Positions 1-9,691 of a stretch of 64,000 nt of DNA are shown here, piece by piece. How positions within the stretch are numbered: position 1 is the stretch's first letter; every line of letters starts with the position of its first letter. Source of the DNA: CADEED01 sp963839685 (lineage in GTDB: Bacteria; Pseudomonadota; Gammaproteobacteria; Steroidobacterales; Steroidobacteraceae); NCBI GenBank assembly GCA_963839685.1, contig CAWIVS010000011.1:744001-808000 (forward strand), in the 5' to 3' direction. Position numbers and translations under genes: made by a program. Below the pieces are notes generated by a model. It did not search any database. It worked only from the letters and a program-made list of their open reading frames with translations, and was not told the origin of the DNA.

Positions 1-906
1 GCGCATTGGAGCGTCATCAAGCCTGCATACCGAATAACTTTGGAGGATGGCACGACGCTTATTGCCGGACCCGATCATCGCTTCCTGACCGAGCGCGGCT
101 GGAAGTTTGTCACTGGATCCATGGGTGGCAAGGATCAACGTCCCTATCTCACGGCGAACAACAAGTTGATGGGAACGGGCGCATTTGCTGCCAGGCCGGA
201 GAAGGATCAGGACTACCAACTAGGCTATCTGTGCGGGATGGTTCGCGGAGATGGCCTCATTGGCTCTTATCACTACGAGAGAAGTGCCAGGGGCGGAAAA
301 GACCAGCACCACTTTCGGCTTGCTTTGTGCGACCGCGAAGCGCTGATGCGCACGCAGGACTACCTCACCCGTTGCCGGATCGAAACCAATGAGTTTGTCT
401 TTTCGGCGGCCAGCGCCAACCGGCGCCTGATGCATGGCATTCGCACGTACGCACGATCGAATGTTGAAGAGGTGAAGAAGCTGATTGCATGGCCTCATGA
501 CCCGCGTCGCATGTGGTTTGCCGGATTCATGGCGGGCATTTTTGATGCTGAAGGATCGTTCAGCGGAGGTGTGCTGCGAATCTCCAATACGAATGCAGAC
601 ATCATTGGCTGGATTGAACGCGCACTATGCGCATTCAGATTCTCATACGTCGTCGAACATGAGCATCGCACGATGCTGAAGTCGCTCGACGTAGTTCGCA
701 TCACTGGAGGCCTGGGAGAGCATCTGCGCTTTTTCCACAGCATCGATCCTGCCATCTCGCGCAAACTCGATATTTCAGGGCAAGCAGTCAAAAGCCAGGC
801 GAGGCTCGGCGTCCGCAGCATCGAGCCCCTTCACAAGGCTTTGCGGCTCTACGACATCACGACAGGAACCGAAGACTTCATCGCCAACGGCGTGATCAGC
901 CATAAC
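1..906 (+). other. Intein with LAGLIDADG endonuclease domain (partial)
   Basis: In-frame insert within the radical SAM gene. It shows an intein block B-like TTLIAGPDHRF at the left edge and two LAGLIDADG-type motifs (LGYLCGMVRGDGLIG and FMAGIFDAEGSFSG). It ends in a classical C-terminal splice block, DFIANGVISHN followed by Cys. The last intein residue is Asn (904-906) after His (901-903), and the +1 extein residue is Cys (907-909), all required for standard splicing. The N-terminal Cys/Ser block lies upstream. Both endonuclease motifs keep acidic residues (GDG, DAEG), so homing activity may persist. Confidence 0.88.
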
Positions 907-1746
907 TGCTACGCTCGCCCCAGTCACGCCTACGTCGGGCTTTCTCCCGGTCTCGATTTCGAAACCCGTCTCTTCTACAAGGCCGACGCGGCCAAACTTC
1001 TCGAGGCCGAGCTCGCGGCACCAAAGTATCGCTGCGCGCCCATCATGCTGGGCGCCAATACCGATCCGTACCAGCCGCTCGAGAAATCCCTGCTGGTCAC
1101 GCGTTCCATTCTCGAGGTGCTGTTGCGTTGCCGACACCCCGTTGCGATCACGACAAAGGGCGCACTGGTCGCGCGTGATGTGGACCTGCTCTCGGCATTG
1201 GCGCGTGACCGACTCGTCCGGGTGATGTTCAGCATTCCGACGCTGAACGACGAACTGAAGCGAATCCTCGAACCGCGCGCTGCCTCCGCAAGGGCAAAAC
1301 TCAAGGCCATGCGCGTGCTGGCGGATGCCGGCGTGACGGTCGGAGTGTTGGTGGCGCCCATCATCCCGGTGCTCACGGAACATGAAATCGAATCAGTGCT
1401 CGAGGCAGCTCACGAGGCCGGTGCGTCGCTCGCCGGCTACACCATCCTGCGCCTGCCGTGGGAAGTGAAAGACCTGTTTCGCGAGTGGCTCGCCGAGCAC
1501 TTTCCCGACCGCGCCGCGCACGTCATGTCCGTGGTGCGCGGCATGCGCGGCGAACGCGACAACGATCCCGACTTCGGGACCCGGATGCATGCCACGGGCC
1601 CCGTGGCGCAGCTGATTCGCCAGCGTTTTCAACTGGCCGCCCGGCGGCTGGGCTTTCCTGCCGAGCGAGGCGTCGGCTTGCCAACGAATCTGTTTCAACC
1701 CCCACTACGTAATGACCGACAGCTGAGTCTGGATTTACCCATGTAA
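1..1746 (+). CDS. Radical SAM protein (PA0069/SplB-like), intein-interrupted, 5' truncated
   Basis: The frame is open from base 1 to the TAA at 1744-1746, so the real start lies upstream of the window. Codons from 907 onward encode a radical SAM domain of the PA0069/spore-photolyase-like group. It resumes with CYARPSHAY, whose Cys fits the last cysteine of the CX3CX2C motif that holds the 4Fe-4S cluster. Typical downstream stretches are LGANTDPYQP, ITTKG and RLPWEVKDLF. The enzyme would cleave S-adenosylmethionine reductively; its substrate is unknown. Codons before 907 are intein, so the mature protein needs protein splicing to rebuild the cluster site. The N-extein and the first two cysteines are outside the window. 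The next gene begins about 100 bases downstream. Family assignment is firm; function is not. Confidence 0.88.
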   Translation, partial: AHWSVIKPAYRITLEDGTTLIAGPDHRFLTERGWKFVTGSMGGKDQRPYLTANNKLMGTGAFAARPEKDQDYQLGYLCGMVRGDGLIGSYHYERSARGGKDQHHFRLALCDREALMRTQDYLTRCRIETNEFVFSAASANRRLMHGIRTYARSNVEEVKKLIAWPHDPRRMWFAGFMAGIFDAEGSFSGGVLRISNTNADIIGWIERALCAFRFSYVVEHEHRTMLKSLDVVRITGGLGEHLRFFHSIDPAISRKLDISGQAVKSQARLGVRSIEPLHKALRLYDITTGTEDFIANGVISHNCYARPSHAYVGLSPGLDFETRLFYKADAAKLLEAELAAPKYRCAPIMLGANTDPYQPLEKSLLVTRSILEVLLRCRHPVAITTKGALVARDVDLLSALARDRLVRVMFSIPTLNDELKRILEPRAASARAKLKAMRVLADAGVTVGVLVAPIIPVLTEHEIESVLEAAHEAGASLAGYTILRLPWEVKDLFREWLAEHFPDRAAHVMSVVRGMRGERDNDPDFGTRMHATGPVAQLIRQRFQLAARRLGFPAERGVGLPTNLFQPPLRNDRQLSLDLPM

Positions 1747-1852
1747 ATGGGAACCACGACGTATTGCGTCCGGTCAGAAAGGGGTGATGCTGCAACGTGG
1801 CATACTTGTCGCGCCTGTCGACAACCCGCAGCTCGTTCCGGGGAGATCGTCC

Positions 1853-2536
1853 ATGAAGAGCGCCATTCGCATGACGTACGCGTGTCTGGGAGCGCTCCTG
1901 GCCACCGGGTGCATGCAGGCGCGCATCGAAGAGTCGCGGGAGCTTGCAACCCCCATCGCCAAGGGCGAGCGGGTGGTGATCCTGGCCAAGCCCCAGATCG
2001 AGGGCGCGGGCGCTGAAGACGATTTCATGGATTGCGTGAGCCATAGCCTCGGCGGCGCCCGCAGCACGGTTGCCGTCCATGACAACAACGAGTTCGTCGA
2101 CAAGATGTTTCCCTGGTTCGAGCCCAGCACGGCCCCGGGAAAGCCGGAGGCCATGAGCGCGCTGCTGGCCCGGCCGGGCGTCGCGGACCGGGTCACCGAA
2201 AGCGGCGTACGTTATGTAGTCTGGCTCGACGGGAATACCCGCAAAACCGACGGCGGCGGCAGCCTGGCCTGCGGCGCAGCGCCCGGCGGCGCCGGATGTA
2301 TCGGTTTCGGCTGGTGGCAGAAGGAATCGGACTACGAGGCCACGATCTGGGATTTGAAACAAGCCAAGTCCGCGGGTAGCGTCGGCACTAATGTCACCGG
2401 CACTTCGGCCATCGTGGGCGCCATCGTGCCATTGCCATTCATCGCGCGCGTGCAGGCGACAGCATGTAACCGCATGTCCAACCAGCTGCGCAGCTTTTTC
2501 ACGGGAACCGGTGAAGAAAACACCGGTACCCAGTAG
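1853..2536 (+). CDS. Putative lipoprotein, first gene of kinase/FHA/vWA locus
   Basis: 227-residue protein of unknown function. I chose the ATG at 1853 because GGGGAG lies about 8 bases upstream and because it starts a lipoprotein signal (KSAIR, hydrophobic core, then ATGC with the lipidated Cys at residue 20). An in-frame start further upstream at 1784 would bury the signal. The mature part has a Gly/Cys-rich central segment (GSLACGAAPGGAGCIGFGWW) and a hydrophobic patch AIVGAIVPLPF. I recognise no named family. It opens a run of ten same-strand genes that includes a Ser/Thr kinase and FHA proteins, so it probably acts in the cell envelope with them. Confidence 0.7.
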   Translation: MKSAIRMTYACLGALLATGCMQARIEESRELATPIAKGERVVILAKPQIEGAGAEDDFMDCVSHSLGGARSTVAVHDNNEFVDKMFPWFEPSTAPGKPEAMSALLARPGVADRVTESGVRYVVWLDGNTRKTDGGGSLACGAAPGGAGCIGFGWWQKESDYEATIWDLKQAKSAGSVGTNVTGTSAIVGAIVPLPFIARVQATACNRMSNQLRSFFTGTGEENTGTQ

Positions 2537-2559
2537 ACACGGATCTCGAGGAGGTTCGC

Positions 2560-3487
2560 ATGCGCACTCGTAACCTCATACTGGCCGCTGCTCTGGCAGC
2601 GGCTGCGCTTGCGGGCTGCGCATCGTCGAGCGGCGGCGGCATGCCGAGCCCCTCCGGTGGCGGAGGAAGTTCCGGTGGTGGCGGCGGTGGCATGCCAGGC
2701 GGAATGCCGAGCGGCGGTGGCTCCAGCGGCGGTGGCTCCAGTGGCGGTGGCTCCAGCGGCGGCGGCATGCCAGCGGCGGTGGCTCGAGCGGGGCGGCATG
2801 CCGGGCGGTGGCTCGAGCGGTTTGCCAGGCGGCTCCAGCGGATTGCCGGGCGACAGCGGCGGATCTTCTTCGTCCGGGCTTCCGGACGGATCCAGTGACG
2901 GTAGTTCGAGCAGTGGTTCCAAGAGCGGCTCCAAGAGTGGGTCGAGTGGAGGCACGGAGGGCGGCGGCGATTCCGGCGGCTCATCGACCGAAGGCGGCGG
3001 CACTGCGGGTGGCGCGCAGACTTCCGAGGAACGCCGTCAGTCCGGTGAGAAAACTCTCGATGATTCGCTTGGCGACTTCGACAACACGCTGAAAAAGGAA
3101 CAGGAACGTGTCGCCAAGGAGCGCGATGCGAAGGGCGGGAGCGCCGAGGGTGAGGGCGAGGGCGGCGACGGCTCGCAAGGTGACGGCGGTGGTGACGGTT
3201 CAGGAGCGCCCGGCGGTCGCGAGGGCGACCTGAAGTCGGCGGGCAATTCGAACACCGGGGCTACGGGTGAGCCGGGTCAGTCGGGTGGCGATGCCTCCTC
3301 CGGCAACAACAGCTCGGGCAAGTCCGCCGGTGGTGGCGGTGGCAGTGGCGGTGGTCCGCAGACCAGCGGCAGTGACGACGACATCGTCGCGCGACGCCTG
3401 CGCAAGGCCGCCGAGGAGGAGACCGATCCGGAGCTCAAGGAACGTCTCTGGAAGGAATACAACGATTACAAGAAGTCGGCCAAGTGA
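2560..3487 (+). CDS. Gly/Ser-rich lipoprotein (frameshifted in repeats)
   Basis: Starts at the ATG at 2560 after GAGGAGG. The first 20 residues are a lipoprotein signal ending LAGC. Repeats follow (GGGSSGGGSSGGG, with interspersed GGMP), then a Ser/Gly/Asp-rich stretch, a charged coiled region (QTSEERRQSGEKTLDDSL) and a basic/acidic tail ending NDYKKSAK. The reading frame changes near 2770-2800. Restoring two single G bases there (after ATGCC near 2768 and in the G-run near 2792) makes one continuous repeat pattern MPSGGGSSGGGMPGGGSSG. I read this as two deletions in a G-rich repeat, most likely sequencing errors. Low complexity suggests a flexible envelope tether. Function unknown. Confidence 0.65.
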
Positions 3488-3506
3488 TGGAGCGCGAGGT
3501 GAGCTC

Positions 3507-4787
3507 ATGAACTTCAAACTAATTGCAGGAGGCGTCCTCGCGGCGGCGTTGGCGCTCAGTGGTTGCGTCACCAGCGAAACCAAGCCCATCCCCAAGATCG
3601 CCGCCAAGCAGGCGGCGGTCCACATCCCCGAGACCGAACTGCTCGACGTCGGCATTCGCGTTTTCGATCCGGGCATCCCGGAGGCCATCAAGGACAATGA
3701 CGAAGCGCTGGCGAAGAAGCGCATCTATCCCGACCTGCGCAAGGCCGAGGCGCGATACATCCCGACACTGCTGCGCGAGACGCTCGAAGGCACGGCGCAG
3801 TGGGGCGCGGTGCGCGTGATCCCCGCCACGGCCGAATTCGTCGACGTGATTGTCACCGGCAAACTGATCGACTCGAACGGTGGCTTCCTGTCCGTCGATG
3901 TCACGGTCATCGACGCCGCCGGTCGCGTGTGGATCAAGGACAAGCGTTACCAGAGCCTGGTTGATCTCGGTGCGTACAAGACCACCGCCTCGATAAAGGC
4001 GCGTGATCCGTTCCAGAACGTCTACTCCCAGGTCGCCAACGACATGGTCATTGCGCGTGACAAGCTCACCGCGCTCGATCGCGAGAACATCCGCAAGGTG
4101 GCGAGCCTGCGCTTTGCCGCGGATCTCGCTCCCGACGCCATGGCCGGTATGACCGCCCCGGACAAGAACGGCGTCACCCAGGTGGTGCGGCTGCCGGCCG
4201 AAGGTGACCCTACGCTGACGCGCATCGAAAAGATCCGCGAGCGCGATACCGCGGTGGTCGACACGGTCAATGACTACTACGCGAGCTTCCACGACAACAT
4301 GGAAGACTCGTACGGCAGCTGGCGGCAGACCAGCTTCACCGAGCTCGAGAAGGAAATGCGCGCACGCTCCGCGGCCCGCACCCGTACGGTGCTCGGCGCC
4401 GCGGCGCTCATCGCCAGCATCTTCGCGCCCAATTCCTGCAACACCTATGACAGCTGCCGGATCGAGGATGCGGCGCGCAGCGCGGGCACCATGGGTGGCA
4501 TTGCCGCCATCCTCTCGGGCGTCAAGAAATATGCAGACGCGAAGGTGCACGCCGAAGCGCTGAAGGAGCTCACGTTGAGCTTCCAGTCCGAAGTCGAGCC
4601 GCAGGTCGTCGAAGTCGAGGGGCACACGCTGCGCCTCACGGGCACCGCAGAAGACCAGTACCGCGAGTGGCGCAAGCTGCTCAAACAGCTGTACGAAGAG
4701 GAGACCGGTGCCGCGACCGCGCCACCACCGTCCGCTCCGGCTTCGACCACGACCGCGTCCGGTAATGCCACGCCACCGTCGGGCTGA
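3507..4787 (+). CDS. Putative lipoprotein with glycine-rich hydrophobic segment
   Basis: 426 residues from the ATG at 3507, preceded by GAGGTGA at 3496-3502. Signal peptide with lipobox LSGC, Cys at residue 20. The mature N-terminal half (ELLDVGIRVFDPGIPE, YIPTLLRETLEGTAQWGAVRV) looks like a compact alpha/beta envelope domain found in other uncharacterised lipoproteins. A hydrophobic Ala/Ile stretch lies near residue 295, then a Cys pair (NSCNTYDSCRIEDA) and a Pro/Ser/Thr tail. It sits between the Gly-rich lipoprotein and the kinase, in the same orientation and closely spaced, which suggests a shared transcript. Export is well supported; function is unknown. Confidence 0.72.
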   Translation: MNFKLIAGGVLAAALALSGCVTSETKPIPKIAAKQAAVHIPETELLDVGIRVFDPGIPEAIKDNDEALAKKRIYPDLRKAEARYIPTLLRETLEGTAQWGAVRVIPATAEFVDVIVTGKLIDSNGGFLSVDVTVIDAAGRVWIKDKRYQSLVDLGAYKTTASIKARDPFQNVYSQVANDMVIARDKLTALDRENIRKVASLRFAADLAPDAMAGMTAPDKNGVTQVVRLPAEGDPTLTRIEKIRERDTAVVDTVNDYYASFHDNMEDSYGSWRQTSFTELEKEMRARSAARTRTVLGAAALIASIFAPNSCNTYDSCRIEDAARSAGTMGGIAAILSGVKKYADAKVHAEALKELTLSFQSEVEPQVVEVEGHTLRLTGTAEDQYREWRKLLKQLYEEETGAATAPPPSAPASTTTASGNATPPSG

Positions 4788-4815
4788 GCTGCGAATTAGT
4801 CATAATAAATAGACA

Positions 4816-7203
4816 GTGACAAACCAGAACCAGGCCGGCACCAAGCTGTGCGGCCGCTTCGTGCTCATAGAGAAACTTGGCGCCGGGGGCTACGGCGAGG
4901 TCTGGCGCGCGCGTGACGAGTTGCGCGACAGCGACGTCGCCCTCAAGGTGCTGTATTCCCAGTTCGCGAATTCCGAACCTGCCTGGGAAGTCTTCCAGCG
5001 TGAATTCACGCTGACGGCGCGCCTCAACCATCCCGGCGTGCTGCGCGTCTTCGAACCGCTGCGCGCCGCCGACGCCACTGTCCTGCCCATGGTGCTGGCA
5101 ACCGGTGGGGACCTGCGTCAGATGCGCGGGGCGCCTTACACCAAGATCCTGCCGATGCTCATCGACATCGCGGCGGCGCTCGAACATGCGCACGCGCGTC
5201 GCATCGTGCACCGCGACCTCAAGCCTTCGAACGTGTTGCTCGATGGCGCCGGCCGGCCGCTGCTCGCGGACTTCGGCGCCGGCGCTTCCGAAGGCGACAG
5301 CACCTCGGGTCCGCCGGGTTCGCCATTCTCGGCGAGCCCGCAGCAACTGTCTGGAGAACCGGCGCGGCCCGCGGACGACATCTACGGGCTCGGCGCCCTG
5401 GCATATGAGCTGTTGTCGGGTTATCCGCCGTTCTATCCCGCGTTCGACGCGCGCAAGATCGCCACCGAACCGGTGCCGCGCATCAAGCCGGTCAAACCGA
5501 TTCCGCCGCGTCTCGAGCTGCTGATCTCGTGGCTGCTGGCGAAGCAGGGGCGCGAACGTCCGCCGTCGATGCGTCACGTGGCCGATGAAATGAACGCGGT
5601 GCTGCAGGACACGCTCGGGCTGGAAGGCAACATCGCCGAGACGGACTCACAGACCGAGGCCGCGATTCTCTCGGCCGCGGCAGACAACCTCACGCCCGCC
5701 GTGATGGCGGCCGAGGAAGAGCTGCCGTCGATGGCGCCGGTGCGCGAACTCGAGGAAATCGATCCCGGCATGTTGCCGCAGGTCGACCAACTGCGGGCGC
5801 AAGTCATCCGCGAACAGCGTTTGCGCAATCGCCGCCGCGGATGGATCATTGCCGCAGGCTTGGTGGTGGTCGCGGGCGCGGCGGCGTTTTTGCTGCCGAA
5901 ACTCGCCAGCCAGCAGAAGATCGACGTCGCCACGCTCAACGTGCCCGCGGGACCGACTGAAGCCGAGGTCAACGCGGAGAAGAAAGCCGAAGAGCTCGTC
6001 ACGCAACACGCGGAACTCTCCAGGCGCATTGTGGACCTCGACTCGCGCGCCGCCGCGCAATGGGGCGGCGGCGATTTTGCGGCGGCTCGCCAGTCACTCG
6101 ACGAAATCGGCGGCATGCTCGAACGCAGGAAATATGAAACGGCGCTGGCGCCCACCGCGTCGCTCGACAAGGCACTGACCGAAATCGAAGCACGGGTGCC
6201 GGCGGCGCTGGCCGCGCAGAACTCGGAAGGCAAACGCGCGCTGAGTGCCGGCGAATTCGAGAATGCGCGCCAGGCCTACCAGACGGCGCTCAAGATCGAA
6301 CCGGGCAACAACGAGGCAACCGAAGGTCTCGCCAAGGTCGCCGCCGCAAGCGGCGTGGTGCCGACGCTCGCCGATGCTGAAAACGCCGAGAACGCCAAGA
6401 ACTGGCCCAAGGCGCAGGCACTGTTTGCCGACGTACTCAAACGCAACCCGGGCAACGTCGTGGCCACCGAGGGTCTGGCGCGCGTGCGGCGCGCGATGGC
6501 GGAGGACGAATTCAATGCCGAGATGGGCGCGGGACTCGCCGCGTTGAATGCCGGGCGTCTCGCCGAAGCCCGGACCCACCTCGGAAAGGCGCAAAAAATG
6601 CGACCGGACAGCCAGGAAGTCGCCGCCGCATTGCAACGCGCGGCGGACACCGGCTCGGGCCGCAGCCTCGCGGAACTCGAACAACGTGCGGCGCGCCTGG
6701 CCAGCGAGGAACGCTGGAGCGAGGCGCTGGACATCTACGACGAAGCCCTGGGTCGCGATCCTTCGCTGCAATTCGCCATCGACGGCCGGGCGCGGGTCGC
6801 ACCGCGCGCGGAACTCGGTGGCCGGCTCCAGGCACTCATCGACAGGCCGGAGCGCCTGGCGGAGGAGAATGTACGAACCGAGGCCGAGCGTCTCCTGGCC
6901 CGGGCGAAGGCGCTGCCCAGCCAGGGGCCGGTGATCCGCTCGCAGGTTTCGCGACTGGAACTGCTGCTGCCGACCTTCAACCAGCCGGTGATGCTGGCGC
7001 TGGAGTCGGATAACGCCACGGAAGTGGCCATCCAGCGCGTGGGCTTTTTCGGGGCGTTCGAACGGCGCGAGGTGACCTTGAAGCCCGGCAAATACACGGT
7101 CACCGGCAAGCGCAGCGGGTTTCGTGACGTCCGCCGTGAGATCACCGTGGCGCCGGGACAGATGGAGCAGACCATTGTCATCCGCTGCCTGGAACCGATC
7201 TGA
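4816..7203 (+). CDS. Membrane Ser/Thr protein kinase with TPR-like and PEGA-like C-terminus
   Basis: 795 residues, starting at a GTG. The N-terminal third is a bacterial Hanks-type kinase: glycine loop GAGGYGEVW near residue 24, catalytic Lys in VALKVL (about 44), HRDLKPSN (about 131-138) and DFG (about 152). The activation segment is Ser/Gly-rich with SPQQ where many kinases have SPEQ. One transmembrane helix spans about residues 340-363. The outer part holds helical TPR-like repeats and ends in a beta-rich PEGA-like domain (LKPGKYTVTGKRSGFRD). It should phosphorylate cytoplasmic Ser/Thr targets in response to an envelope signal. The FHA proteins two genes on are natural phospho-readers. Kinase identity is strong; targets are inferred. 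Confidence 0.93.
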   Translation: MTNQNQAGTKLCGRFVLIEKLGAGGYGEVWRARDELRDSDVALKVLYSQFANSEPAWEVFQREFTLTARLNHPGVLRVFEPLRAADATVLPMVLATGGDLRQMRGAPYTKILPMLIDIAAALEHAHARRIVHRDLKPSNVLLDGAGRPLLADFGAGASEGDSTSGPPGSPFSASPQQLSGEPARPADDIYGLGALAYELLSGYPPFYPAFDARKIATEPVPRIKPVKPIPPRLELLISWLLAKQGRERPPSMRHVADEMNAVLQDTLGLEGNIAETDSQTEAAILSAAADNLTPAVMAAEEELPSMAPVRELEEIDPGMLPQVDQLRAQVIREQRLRNRRRGWIIAAGLVVVAGAAAFLLPKLASQQKIDVATLNVPAGPTEAEVNAEKKAEELVTQHAELSRRIVDLDSRAAAQWGGGDFAAARQSLDEIGGMLERRKYETALAPTASLDKALTEIEARVPAALAAQNSEGKRALSAGEFENARQAYQTALKIEPGNNEATEGLAKVAAASGVVPTLADAENAENAKNWPKAQALFADVLKRNPGNVVATEGLARVRRAMAEDEFNAEMGAGLAALNAGRLAEARTHLGKAQKMRPDSQEVAAALQRAADTGSGRSLAELEQRAARLASEERWSEALDIYDEALGRDPSLQFAIDGRARVAPRAELGGRLQALIDRPERLAEENVRTEAERLLARAKALPSQGPVIRSQVSRLELLLPTFNQPVMLALESDNATEVAIQRVGFFGAFERREVTLKPGKYTVTGKRSGFRDVRREITVAPGQMEQTIVIRCLEPI

Positions 7204-7226
7204 CGTAAACCCCTTCTAATTCCCCG

Positions 7227-9671
7227 ATGGAACCCTCGCCTTCATTCGACGCGACAATCGTGCTGCGCACCGCGCAGGGCGAGTCACATTACGGCGCGCG
7301 GGTGATGATCGATCCGGGGACGGGTGACATGCGCCCGGACCATGACGATGCCCCGGCATCGGCCGACGCACCACCGCTGGCCACCCTGAGAGCGGTGTCC
7401 GGCCGCTGGCTGTTCGATGCCGCGCCCGAAGGCCGCATCAGCATCAACGGCATGCCGGTGGCGGGCGCCCGTATCGTCATTGCCGGCGACGTGATCACGA
7501 TCGCGGGTTCGCAGATCCTGGTGGAAGAAGCGCAGCCGCGCACGCTCGCCTTGCGGCGCTTCGATCTCGAAGGCACCGACACGTTTCCACCGGTCGGCGA
7601 CAGCGTGCGCACGCTGGTGGTGCCGGTCGAAGAATTGTCCATCGAGCTCGGCGAGGTGCCGGCGGTGGAAGGCGCCGCCGCGGCACGCGTTGCGCGCGTC
7701 CCGCGCCACACCCTCAATTACCTGGCCTGGGCCATGGCCATCGTGCTCGCCGTGGTGCTGGGTGTCTTCACATTGCTCAAGCCCATCGCGCTCGACCTCA
7801 GGCCCGGTGACGCCGAGGTTCGCTCCGTCGGCAGTTTCTCCTGGCAATCGGCCGCGAGCGTGTTCGTGTTTCCGGGCGAGCACACGTTGCGGGCCGAGCG
7901 CGCAGGCTACATACCCGCCGAGGTCAAGGTGCGGGTCGGCGGTCCCGTGGAGGCGCGCGCACTCATCCATCTCGTCAAACTACCCGGCAAGCTGAGCGTC
8001 GACACTGGAGGCGTCGCCGCGGAGATCTCTGCCGACGGCGCAAGGATCGGGCGTGTCCCCGGCGTCGTCGATGTGCCCGCCGGCGAACGCACCCTGACTT
8101 TCAAGGCGCCGCGTTACCTCGACCACGTCGAGCGACTCAACATCGCCGGCGGTGGTGAGAAACAGCAACTCAAGGTGGCGCTAAAGCCGAATTTCGCCGT
8201 GATCAGCGTCAGCTCCGTGCCCGCCGGGGCGCAGATCGAAGTGGATGGCAAAGCCGCCGGTGTCACGCCGGCCAGGGTGGAGATGGATTCCGGCATGCGC
8301 CGCGTGCAGCTGTCTGCACCCGGTCTGCGGGTCTGGACCTCGAGCGTCGCGGTGAATGCCGGCGTGCCGCAGTCCATTGGGCCGATCGAACTCGGCGCCG
8401 CCGATGCGCGCGTCACCGTACGCTCGGTGCCGTCGGGCGCGCAGGTGACGACGGGTGGCAGCTTCCGCGGCGTCACGCCGCTGACCCTGGATCTCGCGCC
8501 GGGCGTTGCGCATTCCATCAGCATCGCGCGCGCCGGGTACGCGCCGTGGACGCGTGAAGTGTTCGCCGAGTCCGGAAAGGAATCGCAGCTCGACGCGCGC
8601 CTCAGCGCGCTGCTGGTCGAGGTACGCATCCAGGGCCAGCCAGTCGATGCCGAAGTGTTCGTCAATGGCAATTCACGCGGGCCCGCGCCGGCATCGCTGC
8701 AGCTTCCGGCGAGCCGTCACCACATCGAAGTCCGCAAGGAAGGCTTCAAGCCTTTCATCACCGACGTGGTGCTCGCGCCGGGAATCGCACGCACGCTCGA
8801 CTTCAAGCTCATCGATCCGAAGGACGTGGTCGGCAATTCACCAGCGCGCATCACCACCAAGTCCGGGATCAAACTACTGATCGTGCCGGGTGGCACGTTC
8901 CTGGCGGGCACCGATCGCCGCGAGCAGGGCCGGCGTCCCAACGAAGGGTCACACAAGGTGACGCTGGCGCGGCCGTTCTACATGGGCGAACGCGAGGTCA
9001 CCAACGCGCAGTTCCGCCAGTTCCGTCCGGCGCACAACTCCGGCGCCATCGGCAATGTCTCGCTGGATCTCGACAAGCAACCGGTGGCACGGGTCACCTG
9101 GAACGATGCCGCGGAGTTCTGCAACTGGCTGTCGGCGCAGGAAGGACTGCCTCCCGCCTATTCAGACGGTGGTGAGGCCGGATTTCAGCTCATCGTGCCG
9201 GTGACCAACGGCTATCGCCTGCCCACCGAGGCCGAGTGGGAGTTTGTCGCGCGCGCCGCGAGCACCGGCAAGGCGCTCAAGTACCCCTGGGGCAAGGATT
9301 TGCCCGTGGTGTCCGGCTCGGCCAACTTCGCCGGCACCGAGGCGTTCTCGCTGCTGGGCGCGTCCCTGGAAGGGCACCAGGACGAATTCCCCGCGGTGGC
9401 TGCGCCGGCTCTGTTCCCGCCCAATGCGCTCGGCTTCTACGACCTCGCCGGCAATGTGTCGGAGTGGGCCAACGATCGTTATATTTCCTTCATCGCTTCC
9501 ACGCCGGTCACCGATCCGCTCGGACCCACCGACAGCAAGGGTCATAGCTATCGCGGATCCAACTGGCGCTCGACAAACACTTCCGAGCTGCGGTTCCCGT
9601 GGCGCGAAGGCGGCAATGAGGCCACCGACGTGATCGGATTCCGTGTCGCACGCTACGTCGCCCCCGAATAG
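7227..9671 (+). CDS. FHA-like / TM / PEGA repeats / FGE-sulfatase-modifying-factor-like fusion
   Basis: 814 residues. The N-terminal about 105 form an FHA-like beta domain (RISINGMPVAGARIVIAGD); a membrane helix spans about 163-184. The outer part has about four PEGA-type repeats (for example VSSVPAGAQIEVDGKAAGVTP and RSVPSGAQVTTGG). The C-terminus from about 547 is a formylglycine-generating-enzyme-like domain (VPGGTFLAGTD, REVTNAQFRQF, RLPTEAEWEF, NVSEWANDR, GFRVARY). The paired cysteines of true FGE are absent near RGSNWRSTNTSELRF, so catalysis is unlikely. A binding role like that of TagR, the FGE-like activator of the T6SS kinase PpkA, fits better. The gene begins 23 bases after the kinase. 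The fold calls are solid; the role is inferred. Confidence 0.87.
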   Translation: MEPSPSFDATIVLRTAQGESHYGARVMIDPGTGDMRPDHDDAPASADAPPLATLRAVSGRWLFDAAPEGRISINGMPVAGARIVIAGDVITIAGSQILVEEAQPRTLALRRFDLEGTDTFPPVGDSVRTLVVPVEELSIELGEVPAVEGAAAARVARVPRHTLNYLAWAMAIVLAVVLGVFTLLKPIALDLRPGDAEVRSVGSFSWQSAASVFVFPGEHTLRAERAGYIPAEVKVRVGGPVEARALIHLVKLPGKLSVDTGGVAAEISADGARIGRVPGVVDVPAGERTLTFKAPRYLDHVERLNIAGGGEKQQLKVALKPNFAVISVSSVPAGAQIEVDGKAAGVTPARVEMDSGMRRVQLSAPGLRVWTSSVAVNAGVPQSIGPIELGAADARVTVRSVPSGAQVTTGGSFRGVTPLTLDLAPGVAHSISIARAGYAPWTREVFAESGKESQLDARLSALLVEVRIQGQPVDAEVFVNGNSRGPAPASLQLPASRHHIEVRKEGFKPFITDVVLAPGIARTLDFKLIDPKDVVGNSPARITTKSGIKLLIVPGGTFLAGTDRREQGRRPNEGSHKVTLARPFYMGEREVTNAQFRQFRPAHNSGAIGNVSLDLDKQPVARVTWNDAAEFCNWLSAQEGLPPAYSDGGEAGFQLIVPVTNGYRLPTEAEWEFVARAASTGKALKYPWGKDLPVVSGSANFAGTEAFSLLGASLEGHQDEFPAVAAPALFPPNALGFYDLAGNVSEWANDRYISFIASTPVTDPLGPTDSKGHSYRGSNWRSTNTSELRFPWREGGNEATDVIGFRVARYVAPE

Positions 9672-9691
9672 GACCGCAAAGGACCATCGTC

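Noticed and set aside
2560..2898. Separate short gene ending at 2898
   Set aside because: The Gly/Ser repeat pattern continues perfectly in another frame after restoring two G bases, so this is the 5' part of one gene.
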